64,000 bases of DNA from NCBI GenBank assembly GCA_013350335.1, contig CM023538.1:56030769-56094768 (forward strand). The letters are read 5' to 3'. The position numbers and the translations under genes were made by a program. This DNA is from Chimonanthus salicifolius. Lineage: Eukaryota > Streptophyta > Magnoliopsida > Laurales > Calycanthaceae. Shown one piece after another: positions 46,486 to 57,799 of the stretch (the first letter of the stretch is position 1; every line of letters starts with the position of its first letter). The notes beneath the pieces were generated by a model. It was not told the DNA's origin. It saw nothing but the letters and a program-made list of their open reading frames with translations, and searched no databases.

Positions 46486-46610
46486 TGTTAGGATTATTAG
46501 CGGAATAAAACAAGCATAATCAAACACAAGATTTACGTGATTCGATTGTGCTTGTTTTATCTGTTCAATTATTTTATTCAGCTAATAATCCTAACAAGTG
46601 GTATCAGAGT
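46486..46610 (+). mobile_element. Short LTR plus primer-binding site (TRIM-like fragment)
   Basis: A 111-bp segment starts TGTTAGGATTATTAGC and ends GCTAATAATCCTAACA (46486-46596), so it has TG...CA ends that are themselves inverted repeats. Two bases later TGGTATCAGAGT (46599-46610) matches, but for its last base, the primer-binding site complementary to plant initiator-methionine tRNA. No second LTR is visible downstream, and the following 200 bp, which include CCCACATCGGTTGG, do not code. Best read as a truncated TRIM or small LTR retrotransposon. Confidence 0.65.
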
Positions 46611-47183
46611 TGGACCTCCAAATCAGTGCATGTGGATTCAAAATCCTTTAGGCGAACGAGATGGTTGGCGAAGATGTTTGATCCATCGGAGAGCTTCATT
46701 TTAGAGGGGAGATTGTTTGGGCTGCAAACGAGTCCCACATCGGTTGGAAAAGAAGGAAAATAGAGAATTATAAGGGGCTGGGAAACTCCATCTATCAGAC
46801 TAGTCTTTGGGTTGGAAACCCGAGTCCAACATCCTTGTGGATTCGAAATGAAAATTCTCTTTTATTTTACTTGGCCATTCTATCAAATTCTCTTTTATTT
46901 TCCTTGGTCATTCCATCCTTTGATAGTATGAAGTATGAAGGGGGACCTCATCATAGATGACCATATTTGAAGGGGTACTTTTCATACCCACTTGGACTCA
47001 AATGAAAGGTAACAATATTTTAAAAAAAAATTGGGTTATCCTATAAACCAAAATACCTACTTTGCTCGACATTTGAAACACGGTTTTGTATATCCATTGA
47101 AATTATGGATTTTTCCAAAAAAAAGTGAGATCGTATAGTTGGTTTAATATTTCAACAGTAAGAAGTATAATATATATAGAGTG

Positions 47184-47459
47184 GCCATCTTAACACAGAA
47201 GAAATCTTTTAAGAGACACGGATTTTTCTAAACTTCCCCATTTATCCCATCCTGTTGTACTGAAAGCATTTAAAAAAAAAAGAAAGGAATGTCAAAAATC
47301 GGCTCACTTATCAGCTCACTTACCGAATCACTAAAATGAGACTATTTTTTTTTTATACAGAATAACAAATCGGCTCACTGACCGGTTCACTTGTGATGGG
47401 TAAAGTTAAAAATCACGAAAACCCGTGTCTCCTAAAAGATTTCACCCGTGTTAAGATGG

Positions 47460-47460
<1 letters not shown>
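47184..47460. mobile_element. Mutator-like MITE of the 43888 family
   Basis: 277 bp. Left end GCCATCTTAACACAGAAGAA, inverted right end GCCATCTTAACACGGGTGAA, followed on both sides by an ATCTTTTA(A/G)GAGACACGG block. It shares CGGCTCACT motifs with 43888-44216. Flanking TA-rich DNA hides the target duplication. Confidence 0.75.

Positions 47461-47491
<31 letters not shown>
47461..47491. repeat. (TA)15 microsatellite
   Basis: An uninterrupted TA run of 31 bases directly next to the right end of the MITE at 47184-47460. Confidence 0.95.
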
Positions 47492-47495
<4 letters not shown>

Positions 47496-48060
47496 AAAGT
47501 GATAGAAACGAATCCCACCATTCAGACTCTCACACCCCAAATCCCATGACTTTAGATTGAAAATTAAATTCGATTTAGGGGAAAACTACACGTTAATTGA
47601 GAAAAGGAATTCCACCAAAACTTCGGCACAGTTCCATTTGCATGTGAAACATCTGGGAATTTTTCCTACAACTTGTCAACCTGTAATAAGGCCGCCCATA
47701 CAGACACTCCTAAATCTTCCAGCAGACATTGCATTTCGAATTCTTAGTAAAAATTACATTTCTGCCCTTCCGCTTGGAATCAACTGAACGAACTGGCAGT
47801 TCATTTTCGCTTCGATCGATCGATCTTAGGCATATTCATTCATGCGATTTAATATATAATTTTCTATTTGAGTTTCATTAATAGTAGTTTTGCCCTTTAA
47901 TTAAAATAGTACTAAGATTGTCCCTACATAACAAGGAGTGTATCAAATTCACAATCTATCACCTAATTTAAATATAATATTTATAACAATTTCTACGTGT
48001 AGCCATCGTATTATTATTTTGTTGGTCATCTATTTAATGGTCGTAAATTGAAATCATCTC

Positions 48061-49339
48061 TACAAAAATATTTCCAATTTACAGTAAAAGTAATTCATAA
48101 TGAATGATTTCTTCAAAGGTGGCTAATCACTTACTTTAACAGTTTTATATTTCTCACACATTCACGAAATTTGGTTTAGCCAAATGATTTATTTTTGTTT
48201 AATGTTGAAAAGAGTCTAATCTAAACTGTGAAATCCAAAATTAACATAATTGCTGAGGTGATAAATTTTACCATTAAAGAGAAACATTCATGATAAAATG
48301 TGTTTGAGAATTTGATTGGAAATCATATCACTCTCAGAAGCATTTTGATGGTTATTTACATGCTGTTTTCTATTTAAAATAATTTAAAAAATAATTAAAA
48401 ATAGAGAAAAATTAAAAATAGAGAAAATTAAAAATTTAGTGTGAATATATGTTTATTTAAAAGTTTGTCCTTTTTATAGAGTATAGACCATCGAGAGAAT
48501 TAAAGTAGGTCCAAAATAATTAATTTTTTTTTTTTAATTTTAGAAAATAAAATTGAATTTCCTGATCTGGGGTCATCATTCTGGGCTTTGCTCTTAGCTG
48601 TTTTGCTTGGCTGGGCCCGTGTTGTGGGCTTTGGTTGCCCGTATTTTTTGGGATGTTTTTGGTATGGACCATTTTTATCCTATCGTTGTTTTCCCCTGGG
48701 CTTTGGGTCCTTTATTGTTTTGTCTGGAGCTCTTGCCCCTTCTTTTAATGAATGCTAACCTCTAATTCAAAAAATACATGATATGAGATTCAAGTTCTCT
48801 TGTATCCCATCATGAATTGAATTTTCTAAAACTATTTATTATTATTTTTAATATGAATTTCATGAAAATGTTTGAATACAAAAATCACACAAATACCCTA
48901 AAAAATAACACTGAGAGCTCTTCATTTAATTCTATAAATTTTGTATAACATTTCTTAATTTTTTTTACCAAAAACCCCAAAATGGGATTATTTCATAAAA
49001 CCTAGATTTTATGATTTTTTGAAAAATCAAACACACCCTAAAAACTAAAGCATCTCCATTCAATTCCATAAGCACTCAATATCATTTCACTAAATTACTT
49101 TTAAAAAAAATCCCAAAATCAGAATTATCTTATAGCAAAAATTTGAAAAAATGGTCGGAAAAATTTTAAATGGATAAATTTAAATGAAAAGCTATGCGAG
49201 ATGTGCGTGAATTTCTAACAAAATTTGATTCCACGATACAAGCCTACTATCATTTTTCGACATTCAAAACATGTGCCTTTTTTTTCAAATGAGGCACACT
49301 GATCACATTCATTTCACAATTTAGGATTATTTGGTCAGG
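48061..49339. other. Spacer with a possible LINE tail
   Basis: AT-rich except for about 48550-48770, a T/G-rich block on the plus strand (TTTGCTCTTAGCTG ... CCCCTTCTTTTAATGAATGC) that resembles the 3' end of plant L1-type LINEs and ends before a short A run. No reading frame or target duplication supports more. Confidence 0.3.
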
Positions 49340-49370
49340 GTTATTACAACTCAAATCTCAAATAAATAGA

Positions 49371-49528
49371 ATAAATGATGGATTTTGATGACAATGAGAA
49401 TGTCTCGTTACAAAAATATGATTGAATGATGAGTTAGTACAAGGACACCAGTTGCACTACTACTTTCAATAACTGAGCATTCAGTCTCTGCAATTGATCT
49501 TGTAAGATCACAAACAATGTCATTACAG
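49371..49528 (-). pseudogene. NLR relic (region just after MHD)
   Basis: Translating the minus strand gives DIVCDLTRSIAETECSVIES and then SSATGVLVLTHHS before frameshifts, aligning with DLVCDFARSIAGTECSIIES in NLR-3. Immediately downstream (49340-49370) it joins a GGTTATTACAACTCAAATCTC block that belongs to the distal NLR 3' flank. An NLR copy has therefore collapsed to under 200 bp through an internal deletion removing the LRRs, with further loss on its 5' side. Confidence 0.8.
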
Positions 49529-49529
49529 A

Positions 49530-50518
49530 TCCCACCATTCAGATTGTCACATCCCAAATTGAAGATTAAATTAGATTAAGAGGAAAACTACACTTCTAAT
49601 TGAAAGAGGAATTCTACTGAAATTTCGACAAAGTTCTCTTTGCAACAAATTCTACCGAATTTCTGCAGAGTTACACCTGCAAGTGCAACATTTGGAAATT
49701 TTTCCTACAACCTATCAACCGGCAATAAACACTTCTAATAAATCATTCACACATTCATAACCCTATCTACTATGAGACGCTCATGTCCCTTCCAAAAATC
49801 ATTCACCATCAATAATCCCATTCACATTAGCTAATTAAGTTGAGGCCTCCTGCTCCCGTTAACATTAACATCTAATAATATTAAAGTACAGAAATAGTTC
49901 AGAAACTAAATACATCTTCTCAAAGCATTAAACTACTACTACTATAGTTCATATCAAAGGGGTATCTTGTCTCGATATGTTCATGGCTCGGCATTTAGAC
50001 ACCGCGGAAATCTGTTACCAGACACTGAATTTTAGATTTTGAGTGGAAATTAAGATTCTGCCCTTCCGTGTGGAATCAACCGATTGAACAGACAGTTCAT
50101 TTTCACTTCGATCGATCAATCCCTTCCGCGTAGAATCGTGTAATTGATTCCATGGGATCGTGCGATTGATCCCTCGAACAAAAACGGAAGATGCTAGCTG
50201 GACAAATCGACCGATTGAAATATATACGTTAAATTGATTCTGTTTATTTACACAAACACGAGCTGAAGATTTCCGCTGGAGAAATCGACCAATTGAAACG
50301 ACATTACGTGCGATTGATTCTCTTTATTTATGCTACAGTAACTACATTATTTAAATAATAAAATTTCCTTTAAAACTTCACAATTTTTGCTTTAGAAAAC
50401 CGAAATTTAAATCCCTGGATAATCTAGACTGGGGAAGCCCAGTAGGCAACCGAAATCCACTACCATGGCTGGAGAATCATAGCAGTCCTCTTCTCACTTC
50501 AAAATTTTGTTGTTACAG
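49530..50518. other. Spacer, no gene seen
   Basis: About 49530-49720 duplicates 47510-47700. About 50080-50290 has repeated CGATCGATC and ACCGATTGAA motifs related to 47800-47830. About 50335-50375 resembles the terminal CTACATTATTTAAATAATAA block of the foldback elements. Confidence 0.4.
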
Positions 50519-50619
50519 AAACTTGATGGAGAGCATATGAGGATTGCAGATTACTTTGATGTCGTTGCTGCCAAGGACATCGTTCTAACATTTGTCCCCA
50601 TATATTCCCCCAAAAGGGG
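50519..50619 (+). pseudogene. Second copy of the captured exon, damaged
   Basis: Preceded by TTGTTACAG and followed by GTAAAATC, like 25682-25792. It begins KLDGEHMRIADYFDVV, but indels remove the PFCFEHL part and shift the frame. The intact copy is therefore closer to the parent gene. Confidence 0.5.
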
Positions 50620-50639
50620 TAAAATCATACCCTTACTCC

Positions 50640-52720
50640 TGTGTTCTTCTTCGTCTTCTTTTAAGCAACATAGGTATCTCCACTCCACATAGAGATCAGA
50701 CTAATCCAATATGTACAGAAAATCATCAACAAATCTCGTGTGTCACATTATTTAGAGAAGGGTTCTGGGCAACAAAGGTCCCCTCTAATTTCATCAAACT
50801 CACCAACTATCTCCGCAATAACATCACACAGAAGAGTCACATTAAAATGTAAACACCTCTATCAAACATACCAAGAGTTCTGAAAGTAAAAATATCTCAG
50901 AGTTATTACAACCCCCAAATCTCAAATAAAATCTCAATTAAACATAATCAAACCTCAAATAATATCTCAAATAAACTTAAATAAATATGGTTTCATAAAT
51001 TCAACTAGAACATAACCATAATCAATAAAATGCTTCTCAATGCTCTTGCAAGTTGCCACATTCATCAGCTATGTCATCTACTCCTGCTCTTGAGTCTTAG
51101 AGAGACCCATCTCCACTGAAGTTCCTGCAATGTAAGGGCGAACTCAATATACACAGTGAGTAGCAAAAAATATCATGCATAACACATCACAATCACATGT
51201 TATACATATCATTACATACATAATCTAATATACATCTCAATCATGAGCTCTCAATCATAAAAATAATGTTTTCGACATTCTCATAAACAAGAAGGAAATA
51301 AAATTAATTAGACAGTGCATTGCACGATAAAAATCTATAATTCAAAGAGTAAAAGTTATATCTTAATAAAATTCGGATTTGGATTTAAAATTTTAAATGG
51401 ATATAAAATTTATATCAATATTAATTTATTTGACTTTTGAATTTTCAAAATATGCATCTACAATGCTATACACAAGCTGCATACATCCCTAAAATTTATT
51501 AGTCACAACCAATTTATTCATAAGACTGACCTAAATATAAATAAAATTTATAATGATTTTTATCAATAAAAAAGTTACTCATATAAGATGTGCAAAAGGA
51601 GGAGAGGGGGAGACTCTTCTATCATACATCCCTAAACGTTAATTTGTGGCCTTCTCAAAAATAAAAAGAAAAAAAAGAAATCAATATAAAAATGCTGACC
51701 CAATTCCATTGTTTTCTTTTTTCTCTGAGAAGAGGAAATATGATATTAAATCCCCAAATGTAGATATTAAAATAATAAAACATGGACTGAAGATGGGGAC
51801 TTGGCCGATATGATACGGCCGATATTTGGACCCCTGATGTGGACTGTGTTGGACTTTTAGATGAAAGGTCCATGTATGTATTTCCTTCACATTGTCATAT
51901 TTGAATTCAGATTCATATTTGGAATATCATAAAAATAATTTTTTTCTACATTCTCATAAACAAGAAGGAAATAAAATTAATTAGATAGCCAAGTTCATGA
52001 TAAAAATCTATAATTCAAATTTCAAATAGTAAAAGTAATATCTTACTTGGAATACAATCTCCTACTTCCAAATTTTATAGATAGTATTGTAAAGACATAT
52101 GATGGTAAATTTTAAGGTTTTCTTTTCATATAGCTTATAATATGTATATTAATAAATAAATTATTTACATTATTTATCATTGGATTATTGATCTATCCAA
52201 TTCAGATATGGTCAGGTCAAAATTTGCATTCGAATGGTTAGAGTTAGATTCAAGTTTGGATTTAAAATTTAAAATGAATATTAAAATTTATATTCAAGCA
52301 AAGGTAGAACATTTTTTAAGACGATCCAAGGCATTCTAAATTATGTTGGATTATTTTCAACATGTGAAAAACGTTGAGATTTCGAAAATATTGTGCTATG
52401 TAAATATTGGATTATGATGTGAAAATTTTAGAATTCTTGATTTTCCATTGCATTTGAAAAAATAAAAAATAGAAGAGAGGCCAGAGCCAAGTTAATAGAG
52501 GTACAAGATATCAAAATATTAAAAAAAATTCACATATTAAATAGAAGAGAGGTCTTACCTAAAAGAGTTGCATCCTTCATCACAATATCAAGCCTTATAT
52601 TTTTCTCATGTTTAGTTTCTGCATATCTGTACCAATATTAACACCTAATTAGTTCTAAACAGTAAAGAAAATGATCAAAAATTGAAAGTTGCTAATATTA
52701 AATGTACATATACCTTGTTT
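50640..52720 (-). other. 3' flank of NLR-4 with predicted UTR exons
   Basis: Same layout as the other copies: donor 7 nt after the stop (AAG before GTATAT, exon end 52714), internal exon 52559-52618 (60 nt), terminal exon from 51124 (acceptor ATTGCAG before GAACTTC). The second predicted intron is about 1.43 kb here against about 0.31 kb in NLR-1. Confidence 0.55.
51800..51835. mobile_element. Remnant of an ATCGG-family MITE
   Basis: GGCCGATATGATACGGCCG and ATATTTGGACCCCT (the inverted family terminus) within 36 bp. The flanking 8-mers GATGGGGA (51792-51799) and GATGTGGA (51836-51843) agree at seven of eight bases. However, the left flank plus CTTGGCC resembles native sequence at 32936-32960, so the left limit is uncertain. 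Confidence 0.4.
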
Positions 52721-55700
52721 TCATATGAATCGTCTGTCTATCTCAATTGAAGGCACATGAGCAATCTTATACCAATCCTCCCCTGTATCTCTGGTGCATC
52801 GTTTGATCAAATGGGGACAATTTGCGATACTAATGAAGTGGAGTGTGGTGGCTTTCTTCAATCCTTTTGGCAATTGTAAAATGATGGGACAATCATCTAG
52901 AATCAATTCTTTCAATGAAGAGAGATTGCCCAATTCCTCTGGTAAATATGCTAACTCTGGCAATTCATGTAGAATCAATGTTCTCAAACTCATCAGTTTT
53001 TGGATGCTTTCTGACAAAGAAACCAACATAGGACATCCCCAAACACGCAAAACTTTAAGGGCATTGAGGTATTGCAGTCCATCACCCAAAGATCTCAAGT
53101 TTTTCCAATCACGAATATACAATTCATGAAGAGAGATGAAGCCCCGGAATTCTTCATTTGGCAATGACTCCATTCTGTTGCAGTGGTTAATTTTCAGAGT
53201 TTGAAGAGAGATGAAGTTTTGAAGCCCATTTTCTTGAGATACAACCTCATCACAATCCTCAATCTTCAAGGATTTGATTGTTGTAACGTTGCGAAGATCT
53301 TCTGGTATGAACTTTAGCTTAGGAAAGTTGAAAATTCTCAAATCTTCTAAAAGATTTTTATTTTGAAACAATCCTTCTGGGAGAGACGTCAACTCAGGGA
53401 ATCCACCAATTTCAAGATGAACAAGGGAAGGGCAGTCGGCGATAAACTTGAATAGAGTCGCATTGCTTCTCCAAAACCATAACTTCTTAAGGGATGGAAG
53501 ATTTGGCAAGCTAGTCAACTTTGGACATCCATTGATGGTTAACACCTCAACATGATGAAGCACTTGTCCTGTTTCTGCACTTGACCATCTTTCCAAATTA
53601 GGCATATCTTGGATAAAAAGTTTTTTAAGAAAGCATAATTGTGAAAATGATGGGAGACTGTCACATCTATTACAATTCTTGAGCTTGATCACAATCAAGT
53701 TGGGGAGCTTCCAGCTTGTCAGCCAAGTAGGGAATTTTGGACCCATAAAATTCTCAATCTTTAACTTTTCTATGTTCGGATGTGGCTCAAGTCTTTCAAT
53801 GACATGTTGGTAATTCTCATTTCCTCCAATGATTGAATCATCATTATTGTCTTCCCATGACAAATACAAATTAGAAATGTATCGCTTCTCTTTTAAGCCC
53901 GCTCTCTCTGCATCTGCTGGATTTAATACATTTTGGAGGCTTTTGATCACTAACCTACCACGTAGGTTTAAACCTTTTAACTCTCCTATTCCACAGCCTC
54001 TTTCTTTGCCAACAATGAATAGAGGTAGTGTTTGAAGGCAGCTTAGTTGTCCAAGCCCACTTGGGACGCATTTTATCCCCTGCACTATATCAATCAAGAG
54101 GTGCCTCAGGTTAACCATCTTCCTCATGCCTTTGGGTAACTCTTTAAGCCAATGAATATTTAAAAGCCTAAGCGTTTGCAAGTTCCAAAGGGTGTCGATG
54201 GATTCAGGTAATTTTCTTATTAAAGTTCTTGACATGTCAAGGTACCTCAGATGTTTCAACTTCCCTATTGATTTTGGCAGATCTTGAATTCCGGTGAAAC
54301 TTAAATCTAAGACACGCAAATATATAAATTTCAACATGTCACCAGGGACACTATGTATTCTTCGTGTGTAACCAACGAGAATGAATGTATGCAGTTTCCT
54401 TGCATTAGAAACAAATGATGGATTTATTGATGACAATGCCTCATTACAAAAATATGATGAATGACGAGTTTGTGCATGGACACCTGTTGCACTACTTGTT
54501 TCAATTATTGAACATTCAGTCTCTCCAATAGATATTGCAAGATCAGAAACAAGGTCATGCATTGTAAACAGTACCCCATCATGATAGTCTTTTTTAGCTC
54601 CTGTGAGATAATCTGAAAGTTGAATTTTTTTTGTCTCAACCTTTTGAAACAATGACCTCCAACATAACTTGTCAAAATACTCTTCTCCAATGTCCTCTGC
54701 TAGTCTACTTTCATTTGATGTTTGAATGAACCCCTCTGCAATCCACAATTGAATTACTCTAAATCTATCAAAAGCATAACCTTTGGGGAAGATACTACAA
54801 TATGCAAAGCAATGTTTCAAAGGAGATGACAAATGATCATAACACAGTCGTAATGTGGATATGATTTTATTATCATCACCTAACTTCCAAATCTCGCTTT
54901 CTTTTATGACCAACCATTCCTTCTCATTTCTTTTGTAGTGCAATAAGCCTCCTAGTACCCCTACTGCTAATGGCACACCTCCACACCTTTTCACAATTTC
55001 TTTTCCAATGGTCACCAAATTTGGAAATGCATGTTCATCTCCCTGTGGAAATGCTCTCTTCTTAAACAAAGACCAACAATCATTCTCATGCATACCTTCC
55101 AAGCAATACACTGGAAGAGTGCCCACAATAGATGCCACAGTTAAACTACGAGTTGTAACTATGACTTTGCTCCCTCTATCACCACAACTTAACAAAGATT
55201 TCAATTTATCCCACTTCTCTACATCTTCATTCCAGACATCATCCAACACAAGTAAATATTTCTTCCCAGATAGAACTCCTCGAAGATGAGATTGTAGAAC
55301 ATCCATGTGTGTATGGTCACACTTACCCTCGCTCGCTGATGATATTATTGCTCTTATAATTTCTCCCAAGTTAAAATCTTCAGAAACATAAGCCCACATT
55401 CTTTGATCAAAATGATTTTTCACCCTCACATCATTATAAATGAATTGGGCCAATGTTGTCTTCCCAAGCCCTCCAATTCCAACAATTGGAACGATGGAAA
55501 GATCTTCTATTCCTTTCTTTTCACCACTCATGTTGATTAACAACTCAACTAATTTTTCTCTATCTTCATTTCTCCCATAAACTTCTGCTTCATGTACAAA
55601 TGAGTACGTTTCTCTTTCCTTACCACTCTGACTCTCCTTATCACCAACTTTCTTACTCAAGTTGAAAGCAGACCTTTCTTTACCAATTGAATCTAATCTA

Positions 55701-56080
55701 TCTACAACTTCTCTAATCTTACTTCCCATCCTCATGTTGAATGCAAGCGGGTTTGAAGGAGTAAAGAAGTTGCGTACCTTGCTTACGATGCGACCCCGAA
55801 TTTCAACTTTCCTCCGAAGGTCTTCTATTGAGAACTCATCGAATATGTCATCGATATCGTAAGCCACTTCCTTAAGCTTGCCAAGCCAGTCCATTATACT
55901 TCTATTTCTTATCTGTTGCTCTTCAGCATCCTCAAGCACAGCTTGGATTGATAAGAATGTAGTGCGGAGTTTGTCTGCATCTTTCTTAACACCAGAAGAC
56001 AAGATGAATTTTTGAATCAAAGGAGAAGCAAGCTTCTCAAATATCACTCGAAGGATAGGAGAAAGAACAATTTCTGCCAT
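52721..56080 (-). CDS. NLR-4: intact CC-NB-ARC-LRR immune receptor
   Basis: Single-exon frame of 1119 residues. Coiled coil with YDIDDIFDEF (74-83), P-loop GIGGLGKTT 201-209, LLVLDDVW 276-283, GSKVIVTTRS 303-312, CGGVPLA 366-372, CFAYCSIFP 424-432, MHD 507-509, LRRs to about 1100, tail VPSIEIDRRFI. The frame stays open 31 codons further upstream, but that first ATG (56173) lies inside the TATA box motif, so it should be upstream of transcription start; I start at MAEIVLSP, shared with the sisters. It is the most diverged of the three in the coiled-coil/NB linker (SGKERETYS, NMSGEKKGIEDL). All switch motifs are intact and function as an intracellular pathogen sensor is likely. Ligand unknown. 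Confidence 0.93.
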   Translation of the reverse strand: MAEIVLSPILRVIFEKLASPLIQKFILSSGVKKDADKLRTTFLSIQAVLEDAEEQQIRNRSIMDWLGKLKEVAYDIDDIFDEFSIEDLRRKVEIRGRIVSKVRNFFTPSNPLAFNMRMGSKIREVVDRLDSIGKERSAFNLSKKVGDKESQSGKERETYSFVHEAEVYGRNEDREKLVELLINMSGEKKGIEDLSIVPIVGIGGLGKTTLAQFIYNDVRVKNHFDQRMWAYVSEDFNLGEIIRAIISSASEGKCDHTHMDVLQSHLRGVLSGKKYLLVLDDVWNEDVEKWDKLKSLLSCGDRGSKVIVTTRSLTVASIVGTLPVYCLEGMHENDCWSLFKKRAFPQGDEHAFPNLVTIGKEIVKRCGGVPLAVGVLGGLLHYKRNEKEWLVIKESEIWKLGDDNKIISTLRLCYDHLSSPLKHCFAYCSIFPKGYAFDRFRVIQLWIAEGFIQTSNESRLAEDIGEEYFDKLCWRSLFQKVETKKIQLSDYLTGAKKDYHDGVLFTMHDLVSDLAISIGETECSIIETSSATGVHAQTRHSSYFCNEALSSINPSFVSNARKLHTFILVGYTRRIHSVPGDMLKFIYLRVLDLSFTGIQDLPKSIGKLKHLRYLDMSRTLIRKLPESIDTLWNLQTLRLLNIHWLKELPKGMRKMVNLRHLLIDIVQGIKCVPSGLGQLSCLQTLPLFIVGKERGCGIGELKGLNLRGRLVIKSLQNVLNPADAERAGLKEKRYISNLYLSWEDNNDDSIIGGNENYQHVIERLEPHPNIEKLKIENFMGPKFPTWLTSWKLPNLIVIKLKNCNRCDSLPSFSQLCFLKKLFIQDMPNLERWSSAETGQVLHHVEVLTINGCPKLTSLPNLPSLKKLWFWRSNATLFKFIADCPSLVHLEIGGFPELTSLPEGLFQNKNLLEDLRIFNFPKLKFIPEDLRNVTTIKSLKIEDCDEVVSQENGLQNFISLQTLKINHCNRMESLPNEEFRGFISLHELYIRDWKNLRSLGDGLQYLNALKVLRVWGCPMLVSLSESIQKLMSLRTLILHELPELAYLPEELGNLSSLKELILDDCPIILQLPKGLKKATTLHFISIANCPHLIKRCTRDTGEDWYKIAHVPSIEIDRRFI

Positions 56081-56171
56081 GCCCTCTTCTCTCAATAGAT
56101 TAGAGATTGAAAATATGCCAGTGATGTGAGAAGAAATATTGGATTTGATTGAAAATATGCTTCTCAGCTTC

Positions 56172-56178
56172 ATTTATA
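56172..56178 (-). promoter_or_regulatory. TATA box of NLR-4
   Basis: TATAAAT on the minus strand, about 92 bp before the ATG, in CTTTATAAATGAAGC. The ATG embedded in this motif is in frame with the gene but would not be transcribed if this is the TATA box. Confidence 0.6.
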
Positions 56179-56199
56179 AAGAGATTCAAACTCTCTCAG

Positions 56200-56940
56200 A
56201 TGTCTCCTGTTTTGGGCAGAGTGACCCACACTGTCCCTCCCCATGTGACGTTGGACCCAATTAAAGAAAGATAAATAAAAATAAAAAAGAGTCAAATATG
56301 CCTTCGGTGAGATTTTAAAACCCATGTATATATATACACACTAATGTTTTTAAACCCCTATTATAAATGAATATTAAGATAAAAAATATAAAATAAGTGA
56401 GAATTGAGACTCAACATTAGATAATTCTATGTTTGAATATAGTTTTAACAAAAAGAACGCCTTAATTTTTTAAATTGAATCATAAATTCTAAAATTTGAC
56501 AGATTTAAATTATTTAATAATCATTCAATTTTTCAATCCAACATAGGTTCCACTTTGACTTCATGTGATGAGCTCAATTTATATTTTGACTAAGATAAAA
56601 TTTCTTATTAATTTTTGAAAAGTTTGATCATAATTTGTTAAATATGCATATTTCAATCAATACTCATAACTAAAAAAATTCGGCTAAAGTTATCCTGTTT
56701 GTAACAGAGGTAATGGGTTCTGCAGTAAGTCCTATCTGAATGAAAATATTTTTTTAAACACTTTAAATTATTATTTAATTTTAATTTTTCAACATTTATA
56801 AATTTTATAAATATGTGAAAACCACAATTAATCACCTTAAATAAAAAGGTTTTAGTATATCTTAAAAAAAGTCAAGCTTTGTTTTTAAAATTTTCAAATC
56901 TTATAGATTATATTTATCAAAATCTAAAAGTCTAATGTTT
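56200..56940. other. NLR-4 upstream spacer
   Basis: AT-rich. Its first 70 bp resemble the NLR-1 upstream region (GACCCAATTAAAGAAAGA against GACCCAACTAAAGAAAGA near 4950). No gene. Confidence 0.4.
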
Positions 56941-57297
56941 AATGATGGAGTGCTCAGAAATCATACGGGAGAGACTGACATAATATTCAATGAGTTAGTA
57001 ACTATCAAAGATTCAAATAAAGCAAAAATTCTTAATATTAGGAGAGCTCTTACAATTTGGAAAGATTCTAGTTAAGACAACTTGATTATTGAAGGGGACT
57101 CAGCAAAAACATTCAAATGGGCATCAGGATTGAGGTGCCCACCTTGTAGATTGACCAACATGGTTAGGGAGGTGAGAGAGATGACAAGAGAGATAGAAGT
57201 ATCCTTTGCTAAAGTCAAGTGATCAACAAATGGTGTGGTAGACTATTTTGCTAAATTGAGAGTTGACAAACATTGGGCGGGCGTGTTTTTCATATGA
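56941..57297 (+). pseudogene. LINE ORF2 RNase H remnant
   Basis: One frame reads NDGVLRNHTGETD, then KDSNKAKILNIRRALTIWKD, LIIEGDSAKTFKWASGL and STNGVVDYFAKLRVD. This is the RNase H-like C-terminal domain of plant L1-type non-LTR retrotransposons, with the D of the EGDSA motif and the NGVVDYFAK segment. Internal stops at the SS*D and VK*STNG positions show it is dead. It is followed by a T-rich tail and the CTTTTGCTCTTCTTTTAATG terminal block (57380-57400). Upstream reverse transcriptase is missing. Confidence 0.8.
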
Positions 57298-57370
57298 TTC
57301 TCTATGTTGTTTTTAGTCTTTTCTCTCTTTTTTTCTCTATAGTGATCTAATTCTTTTAGACTCTTTCGCT

Positions 57371-57610
57371 GTATCTAAACTTTTGCTCTTCTTTTAATGA
57401 ATTTCTTTTATGACAGTTAAAAGAAAATTAAAAAGTCTAAATTAAAGTTTAAAATAATAAATTAAAATTAAAAATTCATTGATAATCTATCTAGTTTTTT
57501 CTCGCTTATCAAATAATAAACGATATTAATCACAAAATTTAATATTTTTTATATATTAATTTTGTATGCTAATTTCTTTTATTTATTTATTTAAAAGACA
57601 CGTCCAATAA
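57371..57610. repeat. LINE-tail repeat shared with 13216-13457
   Basis: About 240 bp nearly identical to 13216-13457, through TTAAAAGACACGTCCAAT. As the two copies share sequence beyond the LINE tail, this is a segmental copy rather than two independent insertions. Confidence 0.6.
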
Positions 57611-57799
57611 GATTGCTTAAAAGAATAGTAATGAAAATATTTTATAAAGAAAACATGACAAGAAATACAAAATTTACTGTTAATTAGGTCATGACATCGA
57701 TAACCTTTCTCCGACTCAGTTTGAACTTCTAAAATTCCAGCAAAACTTTTCTATTGGAACCAAGCAACCTATCAATTAGTTGTCTACGCCTGTTTAATA

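Larger units (their letters stand above)
46900..48060. repeat. Partial fourth copy of the A/B/C segment
   Basis: About 46915-46990 matches the TATGAACAGAGACCTCATC / GACCATATTTTAAGGGGTA landmark of copies A-C, and about 47850-48060 matches their TTTAATATATAATTTT...ATTCAAGTTTTATTA block. The middle is replaced by the MITE at 47184-47460 and other sequence. About 47510-47700 also matches 49530-49720. No gene. Confidence 0.5.

Noticed and set aside
46548..46763. A 71-codon frame overlapping the short LTR
   Set aside because: It runs across the LTR and primer site and shows no gag or protease similarity.
52721..56173. A 31-residue N-terminal extension on NLR-4
   Set aside because: Its ATG lies inside the conserved TATA motif and the extension is absent from the paralogs; the shared MAE start is preferred.
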